NCBI RefSeq assembly: GCF_947495965.1
Contig: NZ_CANMBB010000005.1
Location: forward strand, 1 to 64,000
Source of the DNA: an uncultured Maribacter sp.
GTDB lineage: Bacteria > Bacteroidota > Bacteroidia > Flavobacteriales > Flavobacteriaceae
Direction: 5' to 3'
Length of the DNA stretch: 64,000 nt
Made by a program: the position numbers and the translations under genes. Below the pieces are notes generated by a model. That model was given only the letters and a program-made list of their open reading frames with translations. It ran no database searches and had not been told where the DNA came from. Shown one piece after another: positions 9,792-18,764 of this stretch (position 1 is its first letter; every line of letters starts with the position of its first letter).

Positions 9792-10850
9792 ATGATTAAC
9801 TTATACCCAACTCAAATAGAAAGTATTTCATTGCACCGCGTTGGAAACAAAAATAAAGGAGAAGGTCTTTTCCTTTCTTCGGATGCCTTTGGTTTAAATG
9901 ATGAAACTACTGGATTATTAAAAGAGTATTTTTTTAAACCTTTTAGAGAAAAAGAAGAGAACTACTTTAAACTTTCTAATGAAATTGACGTTGAATTTAA
10001 TGAAATCTATAAAATAGTTTCTGATATATTTATAAACCCCTCTAGCTTACACTCTAACTCTAAAAGAATAGCATCACATTTATTTGAGCAATCTAACCAC
10101 CCGCACATTAAAAGCGGAGAGGTTTATGTTGCGCATTTATCTAACATAATGTTAGACAATGTTAAAGTAGAAGCTGTAGGTATTTTTAAGAGCGAGCTTA
10201 AGCATGACTTTCTTCAATTTGAAGAGACTGAGGACAATTTAAATATTTTAGTACAACAAGGAATAAATATTAATAAACTTGATAAAGGTTGTTTAATTTT
10301 TAATACTGCTAAAGAAGAAGGCTTTAAAGTCTTATCTGTAGACAGTAATAGATATGACACTAAATATTGGTTAGAAAATTTCTTAGGTGTAGAAGCACTT
10401 GCTGATGAAAATTTCTACACTAAGAATTACATTAAATTATGCCAAGACTTTGCAAAAGACGTTGTTTTACCAGCAGAAGATAAACAACAGGAAGTTCTTT
10501 TTATGAACAGAGCGGTAAACCACTTTGCAAAAAATGATGCGTTTGAAGAAACTAACTTCTTAAATGAAGTTATGGAAAACCCGGAATTAATCCCTGAATT
10601 TAAAAACTACAAAGTAGAAAAGGGCCCTAAATATAGTGTAGAAGATGTTTCTACTTTTGATATTGCCAACAAAGCAGTTTCTGATGCTAGAAAGAAAATT
10701 AAAAATGTTATTAATTTAGATACCCACATACAAATTAAAATGGATTTTATAAATCCAGAATCTGCAGAGAAATTTGTAGAAAAGGGTTGGGATGAAGAAA
10801 AACAAATGTATTATTACTTAGTATATTTTAATAAGGAAGAGAAAAACTAA
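9792..10850 (+). CDS. 37-kDa nucleoid-associated protein (NdpA/YejK family)
   Basis: 352 residues, soluble. It follows the NdpA layout: an N-terminal region with SISLHRVGNKNKGEGLFLS, a central DNSxVxxxGIFK-like strand (here NVKVEAVGIFKSE, about 130-145), DKGCLIFN, and a helical C-terminal half ending with strands (IQIKMDFIN). Escherichia coli YejK associates with the nucleoid; the molecular role is poorly defined. The gene is on the same strand as the preceding one and ends just before a bidirectional terminator shared with the convergent gene. There is no sign of truncation. Confidence 0.82.
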   Translation: MINLYPTQIESISLHRVGNKNKGEGLFLSSDAFGLNDETTGLLKEYFFKPFREKEENYFKLSNEIDVEFNEIYKIVSDIFINPSSLHSNSKRIASHLFEQSNHPHIKSGEVYVAHLSNIMLDNVKVEAVGIFKSELKHDFLQFEETEDNLNILVQQGININKLDKGCLIFNTAKEEGFKVLSVDSNRYDTKYWLENFLGVEALADENFYTKNYIKLCQDFAKDVVLPAEDKQQEVLFMNRAVNHFAKNDAFEETNFLNEVMENPELIPEFKNYKVEKGPKYSVEDVSTFDIANKAVSDARKKIKNVINLDTHIQIKMDFINPESAEKFVEKGWDEEKQMYYYLVYFNKEEKN

Positions 10851-10874
10851 GTAATAAACTTTTTTATTACTATT

Positions 10875-10910
10875 AAAAAAACGCTTTGTAGCTATACAAA
10901 GCGTTTTTTT
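10875..10910. terminator. Bidirectional terminator between convergent genes
   Basis: ACGCTTTGTA (10881-10890), loop GCTA, TACAAAGCGT (10895-10904); A-tract before and T-tract after, so it can work on both strands. It sits between the NdpA-like gene (+) and the kinase-like gene (-). Confidence 0.88.
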
Positions 10911-11986
10911 TAATATCTACTTTCTATAATTTGTTTCATACTTACATCTTCATAGTTTCTTTTTACAAAATCTAAACCTAATTCTAAAACCTCTCCCATG
11001 GTTTTACTTTTTCTAAAATCCATATCTAGAATTAACTCATAAATTTGTTCTTTTAGCAGTTCTATATTTTCTGGGGTTGAAATCTCATCATCCTTACAAA
11101 TTTCAATTAATTTTTTAATTCTATTCCCCGAACTTTTTATTCTTTTAGCTACTATAGACCTCTCCTCTACTTTATATTGGTCTACAGATTTTTTCTGTAA
11201 CTTTTTCCTAACCAACTCTACCATTAAATAATTCTCTTTAAAAAATTGAGGGCGGTATACTTTTAATTTACCTTCAAAACACTGCTGATCAAAATCTATA
11301 GCTCTAATCTTATATACCACATGATCAAAATCATGCGTTGGTACAATTACATAGTTATAAGAACGCATATCTCCTAATAAACGAATCATACAACGCTCAT
11401 TGAACTTCACAAACTCTTTTGCTAATTGAGATTTTTCGGATTCGGTACATTTTGGCAACATTTCCTTTATAAAAAAATCGCCGGGTATACCTGCTATATG
11501 CTCTTCTATGAGAGTATCTTTGTATACTAAAAAATTTAGGTTGTAAGGAGATAACATATGCTCTAATTCTAAGCCATAGACTCTAGAAGCATCAGTTTTT
11601 TTAACATAAAAATAAGTAAAATTATCATTAAGAATATTCCTAACTTTTATTCTAAATGGTTTAGAATTTCCAAATGTACAGTAATCTACAGCATCAATAT
11701 TTAGATATTGAATAATAGAATTACCACCATCCGAATGTAAAATAGAATAGACTTTTTTTAAACTTAAATCTATTTCTTGTCTTTCAAATTCAGAATAATA
11801 AACTCTAATCCACAAGGTATCTTCATCATTAACATCATACACTGTAACAGAGCCAGAAAAACGTAGTAAATCTTCATAAAAAATTGGAATTTCTATTTTT
11901 CGGTTATAATTTTCTAAATAAGCATCTAACCTATCATTTACTGGATAAGCTGGTTTTTTTTTCGACATTAGTTTCTCCTCGGACAT
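10910..11986 (-). CDS. Uncharacterised protein with kinase-like (APH/HipA-type) motifs
   Basis: 358 residues, soluble, no signal peptide; I do not recognise a named family. Residues 124-145 contain YFYVKK followed by an acidic helix (LELEHML), like a beta-3 lysine and alpha-C glutamate. Around 203-211, LLGDMRSYNYVIV resembles the GDxxxxN catalytic loop of aminoglycoside-phosphotransferase-like kinases, and 229-233 (AIDFD) resembles the metal-binding DFG/DxD segment. The C-terminal third is helical and lysine-rich. I infer a kinase-like fold, possibly a degenerate one. An alternative start is Met7 (MSKKKPAYPV). It is convergent with the NdpA-like gene, and its upstream neighbour is divergent, so it stands alone. 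Confidence 0.6.
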   Translation of the reverse strand: MSEEKLMSKKKPAYPVNDRLDAYLENYNRKIEIPIFYEDLLRFSGSVTVYDVNDEDTLWIRVYYSEFERQEIDLSLKKVYSILHSDGGNSIIQYLNIDAVDYCTFGNSKPFRIKVRNILNDNFTYFYVKKTDASRVYGLELEHMLSPYNLNFLVYKDTLIEEHIAGIPGDFFIKEMLPKCTESEKSQLAKEFVKFNERCMIRLLGDMRSYNYVIVPTHDFDHVVYKIRAIDFDQQCFEGKLKVYRPQFFKENYLMVELVRKKLQKKSVDQYKVEERSIVAKRIKSSGNRIKKLIEICKDDEISTPENIELLKEQIYELILDMDFRKSKTMGEVLELGLDFVKRNYEDVSMKQIIESRY

Positions 11987-12065
11987 GTTTCTCTATTTTA
12001 ATACACCTAAAACTCCAAGTTAAACATAAGTTTACATAAATAAAAAGTTTTAATACCTTATTGCT

Positions 12066-12090
12066 TATGTCTTTATCCTATGTTTTTATC
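12066..12090 (+). repeat. 12-bp direct repeat upstream of the ABC transporter operon
   Basis: TATGTCTTTATC (12066-12077) and TATGTTTTTATC (12079-12090) match at 11 of 12 bases with one base between them, about 66 bp before the translation start. It could be an operator for a transcription factor; no regulator gene is adjacent. Confidence 0.4.
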
Positions 12091-12155
12091 TAAAAATGTA
12101 ACAAACTCTCACTTTAATCGTCTTGTTATCATAATTCATCTAAATAACAATCAAT

Positions 12156-13058
12156 TTGGAAAATATTCTTACGGTTACCAATCTCACCAAAAAATACGGT
12201 TCTCTTACTGCTGTAAAAGATTTATCCTTTACTATAGAAAAAGGTAATGTTTATGGTATTCTAGGCCCCAATGGCAGTGGAAAGTCTACTACCTTAGGAA
12301 TTGTATTAAACGTTGTAAATAGAACCAAAGGAGAATTTTCGTGGTTTAATGGCACAACATCTACCCATGAAGCTCTAAAAAAAGTAGGCGCAATTATAGA
12401 AAGGCCTAATTTTTATCCATACATGACAGCTTTACAAAACTTAAAGCTAGTCTGTAAAATAAAAGATGTTCCAGAAAATAAAATAGAAGAGAAATTAGAA
12501 TTAGTAGGGTTATTAGATAGAAAAAACAGTAAGTTTAAAACCTACTCTTTAGGAATGAAACAGCGTTTAGCAATAGCTTCTGCCCTGCTAAATGATCCTG
12601 AAATTTTAATTCTAGATGAACCCACTAACGGATTAGATCCACAGGGTATACATCAAATAAGAGAAATCATAAAAAAAATAGCTTCAAAGGGCACTACTAT
12701 ACTTTTGGCTTCTCATTTATTAGATGAAGTAGAAAAAGTCTGTAGCCATGTGGTAATTTTAAGAAAAGGAGAAAAATTATACGCTGGTAGTGTAGATAAC
12801 ATGCTTGCAAGCCATGGTTTTTTTGAATTAAAAACCAAAGAAAAAGAAAAATTAAAACAAATATTACAAGAACATAGCAGTTTTGGAGAAATAAAATACG
12901 AAGGCGAATTAATTACTGCTTTCTTAAAGGAAGAATTACAAGCCGAAGCTTTAAACCAAATGCTTTTTGAAAAAGGGATTGTATTATCCCATTTAGTAAA
13001 AAGAAAAGAAAGTTTAGAAGAGCAATTTTTAGCATTAACCAAAAAGAAATCTAACTAA
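12156..13058 (+). CDS. ABC transporter ATP-binding protein (ABC-2 type)
   Basis: 300 residues with a complete nucleotide-binding domain: Walker A GPNGSGKST (about 37-45), Q-loop region, signature YSLGMKQRLAIA (about 130-141) and Walker B ILILDEPTNGLDP (about 148-160), H-loop LLASHLLDEV. The C-terminal 80 residues are the small extra domain seen in CcmA/NatA-type subunits. The start is a TTG codon; no ATG or GTG gives the expected N-terminus ENILTVTNLTKKYG. The permease gene follows after 23 bp. Together they form an exporter whose substrate cannot be read from sequence; related pairs move drugs, sodium, lantibiotics or lipids. Confidence 0.93.
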   Translation: MENILTVTNLTKKYGSLTAVKDLSFTIEKGNVYGILGPNGSGKSTTLGIVLNVVNRTKGEFSWFNGTTSTHEALKKVGAIIERPNFYPYMTALQNLKLVCKIKDVPENKIEEKLELVGLLDRKNSKFKTYSLGMKQRLAIASALLNDPEILILDEPTNGLDPQGIHQIREIIKKIASKGTTILLASHLLDEVEKVCSHVVILRKGEKLYAGSVDNMLASHGFFELKTKEKEKLKQILQEHSSFGEIKYEGELITAFLKEELQAEALNQMLFEKGIVLSHLVKRKESLEEQFLALTKKKSN

Positions 13059-13081
13059 ATAACTACCAAAAAAACATTAAA

Positions 13082-13915
13082 ATGATTAGATTACTTCAAA
13101 TAGAATTTATAAAACTTTGGAATAATAGAGCTAGTAAAGTACTTATACTATCTTATTTTTTTCTTTTAACTTCTATAGCTTTAATTGCTTCTATAAAATT
13201 TGATATTGGTCCTATAAAATTTCATTTAGCAGATATTGGTATTTTTAATTTCCCATATATATGGCACTTTAACACCTTTATAACTGCATTTTTTAAATTA
13301 TTCTTGGCCATTGTAATTGTTTCTATGATGGCAAATGAATATAGCAACAAAACTATAAAACAAAATTTGATAGACGGGTTATCTAAAAAAGAGTTTATAC
13401 TTTCTAAATTTTTAACAGTATTATCTTTTGCAATATTATCTACTATATTTCTTTTTATAGTTTCCTTAATTTTAGGGATTATTTACTCTAACTACAATGA
13501 GTTTTCTATAATTTTTTCTGATTTAATATTTGTTTTAGCCTTTTTTGTAAAATTAGTTGGCTTCTTTTCTTTTTGTCTTTTTTTAGGAATTTTAATAAAA
13601 AGGTCTGCTTTTGCATTAGGTTTTTTAATTCTTTGGCAAATTATAGAAGGGCTTTTTAGAGGCTTAATCCGTTGGAAGCTATTTGATGCGGAAACAACAG
13701 AAATAGTAATGGGATTTTTTCCTTTACAATCTATGTTTAATCTAATAAAAGAGCCTTTTACACGACTAGATGCTGTACAAACTGTGGCAAATCAAGTAGG
13801 AGAGCAAATAACCATGAACTATCAAACTCATTGGTATGAACTAGCAATTGTTCTTGCTTGGACTGCTATATTTATATACGCTTCTTATGCTTTACTTAAA
13901 AAAAGAGATTTGTAA
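13082..13915 (+). CDS. ABC-2 family transporter permease
   Basis: 277 residues with six predicted membrane segments: residues about 20-40, 60-85, 110-135, 145-170, 175-195 and 250-270. A conserved ABC-2 feature, MANEYSNKTIKQNLIDG (about 83-99), lies in the first cytoplasmic loop, the place where the permease meets its ATPase. It is the membrane partner of the preceding ATP-binding protein and is separated from it by 23 bp. The gene ends 2 bp before the stop codon of the convergent AraC-type regulator, so the transcripts must overlap; no terminator hairpin is visible there. Confidence 0.88.
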   Translation: MIRLLQIEFIKLWNNRASKVLILSYFFLLTSIALIASIKFDIGPIKFHLADIGIFNFPYIWHFNTFITAFFKLFLAIVIVSMMANEYSNKTIKQNLIDGLSKKEFILSKFLTVLSFAILSTIFLFIVSLILGIIYSNYNEFSIIFSDLIFVLAFFVKLVGFFSFCLFLGILIKRSAFALGFLILWQIIEGLFRGLIRWKLFDAETTEIVMGFFPLQSMFNLIKEPFTRLDAVQTVANQVGEQITMNYQTHWYELAIVLAWTAIFIYASYALLKKRDL

Positions 13916-13917
13916 AT

Positions 13918-14832
13918 TTAAACTTTTAGTATTTTTTGATTCTGATAAAGTTTAAGCTTACGATAATTGGTTGGAGAAGATAAAACAATACGTTCAAATT
14001 GAGCCGTAAAATAGGATGGACTACTATAACCAAGTTTATAAGCAATTTCACTTACAGATAACTTTCTTTTTTCTAGAAGTTTTTTTGCTTTTTCTATTCT
14101 TTGCATGTGAATATACTTATTAGGTGTAGTACCAAAGTGTAATTTAAACTGTCTAAAAAAAGTAGACTTGCTCATACAAGCCTTGTCTGCTAAAATATTC
14201 ATATCTATAGACATACTCAGATTTTCTTTTATATAACTTATAGCATATGCTAAAGGATGATCAATACTACAATTTTCTTTATAACTATGAACTAAAGCAT
14301 CATGCATGTTACTTTGTAAACAACATAAAATTAGTTCCTCAATCTTTAAGCCTAACCAATAATCTTTATATCTTATATCTTCACTCATTAGATATTGTAT
14401 TTGCTTTAAGGCACTAAGAACATATTTCCCCCCATTACCACAATAAATATCAATATCAGAAAGTTCTTTATCTTGTTTCACTAATTTAGGCATACTAAAT
14501 TCTTCATTAATTTTATCTAAAATTTTCCAAACTTTTTCTTTAGATATTTCTAGTGTAAAGCATGTCGCAGGTTCTAATATTTTAGTTTTAGATAATTCCA
14601 CATAAGCAGAGAATTTTGTAGTTCCCATTATGACCATTTCGGGTTGTAAATCTATATTTCCATAATTTTTAATAGAAATATTCTTAACCCCGTCATTTAT
14701 GTAACCAAATACGATGTTATCAAATTCATAGTTTTTATTAACATCTACGTGGTTATTTTTTATTAATAATTCAGCATCATTACTGTTAAAGAGTAAACTT
14801 TGAACACTATTTTCTGGCAAATTAACCATCAT
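13918..14832 (-). CDS. AraC family transcriptional regulator
   Basis: 304 residues. The C-terminal 100 residues are a two-helix-turn-helix AraC domain: LADKACMSKSTFFRQFKLHF (about 219-238) and the second motif SVSEIAYKLGYSSPSYFTAQF (residues shown in part), followed by SPTNYRKL. The N-terminal 190 residues are a probable ligand-sensing domain without close resemblance to the classical arabinose cupin. The gene is divergent from the acyl-CoA ligase operon, and the 186-bp gap between them holds a 17-bp direct repeat at 21-bp spacing, typical of AraC operators. I infer that it controls the 15019-20631 operon in response to a pathway substrate or intermediate. Confidence 0.92.
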   Translation of the reverse strand: MMVNLPENSVQSLLFNSNDAELLIKNNHVDVNKNYEFDNIVFGYINDGVKNISIKNYGNIDLQPEMVIMGTTKFSAYVELSKTKILEPATCFTLEISKEKVWKILDKINEEFSMPKLVKQDKELSDIDIYCGNGGKYVLSALKQIQYLMSEDIRYKDYWLGLKIEELILCCLQSNMHDALVHSYKENCSIDHPLAYAISYIKENLSMSIDMNILADKACMSKSTFFRQFKLHFGTTPNKYIHMQRIEKAKKLLEKRKLSVSEIAYKLGYSSPSYFTAQFERIVLSSPTNYRKLKLYQNQKILKV

Positions 14833-14880
14833 ACTAAATTTTATTATATCCCTAATATAATAGATTTATTTTAAATTATA

Positions 14881-14918
14881 TTGAAATTATCCTTATAGTT
14901 TTTGAGATTATCTTTATA
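14881..14918 (+). promoter_or_regulatory. Putative AraC operator: 17-bp direct repeat at 21-bp spacing
   Basis: TTGAAATTATCCTTATA (14881-14897) and TTGAGATTATCTTTATA (14902-14918) match at 15 of 17 positions and are offset by exactly 21 bp, two helical turns, as for tandem AraC half-sites. They lie between the divergent regulator and the acyl-CoA ligase gene. A partial third copy (AAATTATCTA) is at 14991-15000. Confidence 0.65.
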
Positions 14919-14947
14919 TATCTAGCAAAAAAAAGAAATTAACTTGG

Positions 14948-14967
14948 TCATATTAAAATTAATATGA
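14948..14967. promoter_or_regulatory. 20-bp palindrome in the AraC/ligase intergenic region
   Basis: TCATATTAA (14948-14956) and TTAATATGA (14959-14967) are perfect inverted repeats with a 2-bp centre. It lies 51 bp before the ligase start and could be a second operator; AT-richness makes chance palindromes more likely. Confidence 0.4.
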
Positions 14968-15018
14968 TATAAAATATTATATCAACTTAAAAATTATCTA
15001 ACCAAAAAATTATACAAT

Positions 15019-16569
15019 TTGCTTAACGTTTCCGTCATATTAGAAGATAGTGCAAAAAGACATTCATCTAAAGAAGCTTTTATTAATAATGATTTTCATT
15101 TAAGCTTTTTAGATTTAAATAATGCCGCTAATAAAATAGCAAATGGTCTAAAAAGAGTAGGTATAAAAAAAGGGGATAAAGTTGCACTAAGCTGTATAAA
15201 TACACCTCAATTTCCGATGGTCTATTTTGGTATTTTAAAGGCTGGCGCCATAGTTGTACCATTAAGTATCTTACTCAAAAGGGAAGAAGTTGCTTATCAT
15301 CTCACGGATTCTGACGCCAAATTATATTTTTGCTTTGAGGGAGTCCCAGGCTTACCAATGCTAGAGGAAGGTTATGCTGGTTTTAAAGCTGCTCCAGATT
15401 GTGAACATTTTTATAAAATTTCTGCTAAAGAAAATAAAGATTCTTCTAAAGACCTCAATACTCTTAATTCTCTAATGAAAAAGGAATCTTCTGTATTTGA
15501 AACAGTAGAAACAATTTCTAATGATACGGCAGTTATCATATATACTTCGGGAACTACAGGAAAGCCCAAAGGAGCAGAACTTACACACTCAAACCTTTTA
15601 CTAAATGCTATATTATCTGCAGATATTGCAAATACGCAACCAGAAGATACGCTACTCATTGTACTCCCTCTGTTTCACATTTTTGCAATGACTCTCTTAA
15701 TGAATTCTGGTATTTATAGAGGAGCAAAAAGTATTCTCTTACCTCGTTTTGACCCTGAAACTACTTTAAAAATGATGGAAAAACATAAAGTTTCCATATT
15801 TGCCGGAGTACCCACGATGTATTGGGGGTTATTAAATCATAAAGATAAAAACCTAAATATAAACGCAATAGCCAATAACTTAAAAATTTGCATTTCTGGT
15901 GGAGCTGCATTACCAGTTAAAGTATTAGAAAATTTTGAAACCAAGTATAAAGTTAAAATCCTGGAAGGCTTTGGAATGTCTGAAGGGTCCCCTGTAGTAA
16001 CTTTTAATCATAAAGAAAACATAAGAAAACCAGGTAGTGTTGGTACTGCTGCTTGGGGTATAGATGTAAAAGTTGTAGATGATAATGGAAATGAATTACC
16101 TGTTGGAGAAAAGGGAGAATTAGTTTACAAAGGACATAACGTCATGAAAGGCTATTATAAAAGACCCGAAGTTAATGCTAAAGTATTAAAAAACGGTTGG
16201 TTACATTCTGGTGATGTTGCAATTAAGGATGAAGATGGCTTCTTCTTTATTGTAGATCGTACTAAAGATATGATTATCAGAGGAGGATTAAATGTGTATC
16301 CAAGAGAAATAGAAGAAACAATGATGCAACATGAAAGTATTTCTATGGTTGCTGTTATTGGCATTAAACACGAAAAATTTGGAGAAGAAATTCAAGCCTG
16401 TGTAGTATTAAAGGAAGGTAAAACTATAACGGAAAATGAATTAATAGATTGGACAAAGAAACGTATCGCGGCATACAAATATCCTCGTGTAATTAAATTT
16501 ATGGATAGTTTACCAACAAGTGCCACAGGAAAAATATTAAAAAAAGAATTAAAAGCATATGGAAACTAA
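15019..16569 (+). CDS. AMP-forming acyl-CoA ligase (long-chain fatty acid--CoA ligase type)
   Basis: 516 residues of the ANL superfamily. Visible motifs: P-loop YTSGTTGKPKG (about 175-185), GFGMSEG (about 317-323), HSGDVA (about 396-401), hinge/adenylate region DRTKDMIIRGGLNVYPREIE and the C-terminal catalytic lysine motif PTSATGKILKKEL (about 498-510). It activates a carboxylic acid to acyl-AMP and then to acyl-CoA in the cytoplasm. The start is TTG, giving LNVSVILEDSAKRH, the usual family N-terminus. The stop overlaps the aldehyde dehydrogenase start by 11 bp, so translation is coupled. Context suggests the acid is the product of that dehydrogenase. Chain length or aromatic preference cannot be read from sequence. 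Confidence 0.93.
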   Translation: MLNVSVILEDSAKRHSSKEAFINNDFHLSFLDLNNAANKIANGLKRVGIKKGDKVALSCINTPQFPMVYFGILKAGAIVVPLSILLKREEVAYHLTDSDAKLYFCFEGVPGLPMLEEGYAGFKAAPDCEHFYKISAKENKDSSKDLNTLNSLMKKESSVFETVETISNDTAVIIYTSGTTGKPKGAELTHSNLLLNAILSADIANTQPEDTLLIVLPLFHIFAMTLLMNSGIYRGAKSILLPRFDPETTLKMMEKHKVSIFAGVPTMYWGLLNHKDKNLNINAIANNLKICISGGAALPVKVLENFETKYKVKILEGFGMSEGSPVVTFNHKENIRKPGSVGTAAWGIDVKVVDDNGNELPVGEKGELVYKGHNVMKGYYKRPEVNAKVLKNGWLHSGDVAIKDEDGFFFIVDRTKDMIIRGGLNVYPREIEETMMQHESISMVAVIGIKHEKFGEEIQACVVLKEGKTITENELIDWTKKRIAAYKYPRVIKFMDSLPTSATGKILKKELKAYGN

Positions 16570-17989
16570 AATTAAACCACAAAACAAAACCTCTATTAAA
16601 GAGATAGAACAGGCTTTTAAAACTCTTAAAGAAAACCAATTAGAAGTTGGTAATACAACCTATATAGAAAGAAAAGCAAAACTTAATTTATTACATAAAG
16701 CAGTATTAAAATATAGAAATGAAATTAAGGATGCTATGTATAAAGACTACAGAAAACATCCTAGTGAAGTTGATTTAACTGAGGTTTATCCTGTTGTAAG
16801 TGAAATAAAGCATGCAAAAAAACGCCTCAGAAATTGGATTGGAAACCATTCCATATCTACTCCTTTTGCATTACTTGGATCTAGTTCTTATATAAAATAC
16901 GAACCTAAAGGTGTTGTTCTTATTATATCTCCGTGGAATTTCCCATTTAATTTAACATTAGGCCCTCTTGTAGGGGCAATTGCAGCAGGTAATTGTGTAA
17001 TGGTTAAACCGTCTGAACACACTCCACATTCTTCAGAACTAATAAAAAAAATAATTTCAGAAGTTTTTAGTACATCAGAAGTTTCTGTGATAGAAGGAGG
17101 TATAGAAGAATCGCAAGCTATTTTAGAACAACCTTTTAATCATATATTTTTTACAGGTGCGCCAAGTGTAGGAAAAATTGTAATGTCTGCCGCAGCAAAA
17201 AATTTAACTTCTGTAACCTTAGAATTAGGTGGCAAGTCTCCAACAATTATTGACGAAACAGCAAATATAGAAGCTGCTGCAAGGCGAGTAGCTTGGGGTA
17301 AATTTTTAAATAACGGCCAAGTTTGTATTGCACCAGATTATGTACTTGTGCATGCAAATAAAAAAGATGAATTTTTAAATACCGTAAAAAAATATATTAA
17401 AAAATTCTATAGTGAAAATGCTGAGCAAGAAACTTCATATTCTCGTATAGTAAATAAAAAGCATTTTACAAGAGTTAAAGAATACATAGAAGATGCCGTT
17501 GAAAAAGGTAGCCAAATAGATATTGGCGGAGAATTAAATTCTAACCAAAACTACATTTCGCCAACAGTAATATGTAATGTCCCTGAGGATTCTAAACTAA
17601 TGAATAATGAAATTTTTGGCCCTGTAATGCCCGTATTTACGTTTAACAATCTAGATGAAGTTATTCATAAAATAAATAACCGAGAAAAGCCATTGGCACT
17701 CTATATTTTTAGTAAAAGTAGTAAAAACGTAAAAAAAATTCTTAATAATACCCGTGCCGGAGGTGGCTGTATTAACCATTCGGCAGTACATTTTTTTAAT
17801 AACAATTTACCATTTGGAGGATCTAACAATAGTGGTATTGGCAAAGCACATGGATTTGAAGGTTTTAAATCTTTTTCTAACCCAAGGGGGATCTTAAAAC
17901 AACATATTCCAAATGCCTTAGAATTATTATTCCCTCCATACAATAATTTTAAACAACAAATAATAGACATTTTAGTAAAGTACTTATAA
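16559..17989 (+). CDS. Class 3-type aldehyde dehydrogenase
   Basis: 476 residues. The catalytic Cys256 is in NNGQVCIAPDYVLV and the general base Glu222 in LELGGKSPTII; the NAD-binding ISPWNFPFNLTLGP and FFTGAPSVGK segments are intact. The absence of a long N-terminal extension and the hydrophobic C-terminus (LFPPYNNFKQQIIDILVKYL) match the class 3 / fatty aldehyde dehydrogenase group, which prefers medium or long aliphatic and aromatic aldehydes. It overlaps the preceding ligase by 11 bp, pairing aldehyde oxidation with CoA activation. The isomerase-like protein encoded 0.8 kb downstream could be the source of the aldehyde. Confidence 0.93.
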   Translation: METKIKPQNKTSIKEIEQAFKTLKENQLEVGNTTYIERKAKLNLLHKAVLKYRNEIKDAMYKDYRKHPSEVDLTEVYPVVSEIKHAKKRLRNWIGNHSISTPFALLGSSSYIKYEPKGVVLIISPWNFPFNLTLGPLVGAIAAGNCVMVKPSEHTPHSSELIKKIISEVFSTSEVSVIEGGIEESQAILEQPFNHIFFTGAPSVGKIVMSAAAKNLTSVTLELGGKSPTIIDETANIEAAARRVAWGKFLNNGQVCIAPDYVLVHANKKDEFLNTVKKYIKKFYSENAEQETSYSRIVNKKHFTRVKEYIEDAVEKGSQIDIGGELNSNQNYISPTVICNVPEDSKLMNNEIFGPVMPVFTFNNLDEVIHKINNREKPLALYIFSKSSKNVKKILNNTRAGGGCINHSAVHFFNNNLPFGGSNNSGIGKAHGFEGFKSFSNPRGILKQHIPNALELLFPPYNNFKQQIIDILVKYL

Positions 17990-18013
17990 AAACCAACTTA
18001 AAAATAACTAACT

Positions 18014-18712
18014 ATGAAAATTAAAAACACTAATAAATATCTGTTAACAGTTACAATACTATTCTTTTTTGGAATAACAATACTAACGGCTCAAGAAAAT
18101 GTAAATGCTAATAAAAGCGAAGGAACAGGTTGGTATATTCAACCAGGTGCTTTATTCGTAAATTTTATTGAAGACTCTAAAGTAAATGCAGCTGGAATGG
18201 AGGTTGATGGTGCTTCTGTAGAACTATCGAACGAAGTTACTGCCTCCATGCAATTTGGATATAATTTTTCAGAAAAATTTTCCATATCTAGTTTAATAGC
18301 TTTGCCTCCTACTACAACAATTACTGGGAAAGGCGCAATTGCAGGCCTTACTATTGGTGAAGTTACTTTTATACCAATTATACTTAGTGGTAATTATCAT
18401 TTTAAAATACTAAAAAATATAGAACCTTATATAGGAGTTGGTTTAAATTACACTTTAATTTCAAAAGAAAAAGATAATAATTTATTAGACCTAGAAGCAG
18501 AAAATATGTTTGGTTTTGTTCTTAGAGGAGGGGTTAATTATATGTTCTCTAAAAATTGGGGATTAAATGCCTCTGCTACTATGAATTTTATAAAAACAGA
18601 TATTACAGGAAGTGTAGCTCCAGGAATACCAGGTTTAGGTGGGGCACCTGTAAATGCAGAAGTAAATGTTAACCCTTTAGGTCTCCAAATTGGGTTAGTA
18701 TATAAGCTTTAA
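18014..18712 (+). CDS. OmpW/AlkL-like outer-membrane beta-barrel protein
   Basis: 232 residues with a signal peptide (about 1-27, ending ILTAQ). The mature part reads as eight amphipathic strands: GWYIQPGALFVNF, MQFGYNFSEKFSI, the OmpW-like LPPTTTITG, FIPIILSGNYHF, IEPYIGVGLNYTL, MFGFVLRGGVNYMF, WGLNASATMNFIKTDI and a C-terminal GLQIGLVYKL. The PxYIGVGxNYT strand is typical of OmpW/AlkL. That family forms narrow hydrophobic pores, and AlkL-type members help alkanes and other hydrophobic molecules cross the outer membrane. It lies 24 bp after the aldehyde dehydrogenase in the same operon, which suits uptake of a hydrophobic substrate. Confidence 0.78.
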   Translation: MKIKNTNKYLLTVTILFFFGITILTAQENVNANKSEGTGWYIQPGALFVNFIEDSKVNAAGMEVDGASVELSNEVTASMQFGYNFSEKFSISSLIALPPTTTITGKGAIAGLTIGEVTFIPIILSGNYHFKILKNIEPYIGVGLNYTLISKEKDNNLLDLEAENMFGFVLRGGVNYMFSKNWGLNASATMNFIKTDITGSVAPGIPGLGGAPVNAEVNVNPLGLQIGLVYKL

Positions 18713-18764
18713 GAATTCATTAAAGTAGATTTTATAATTTTTAAAATAATAAAACAAATTAATT

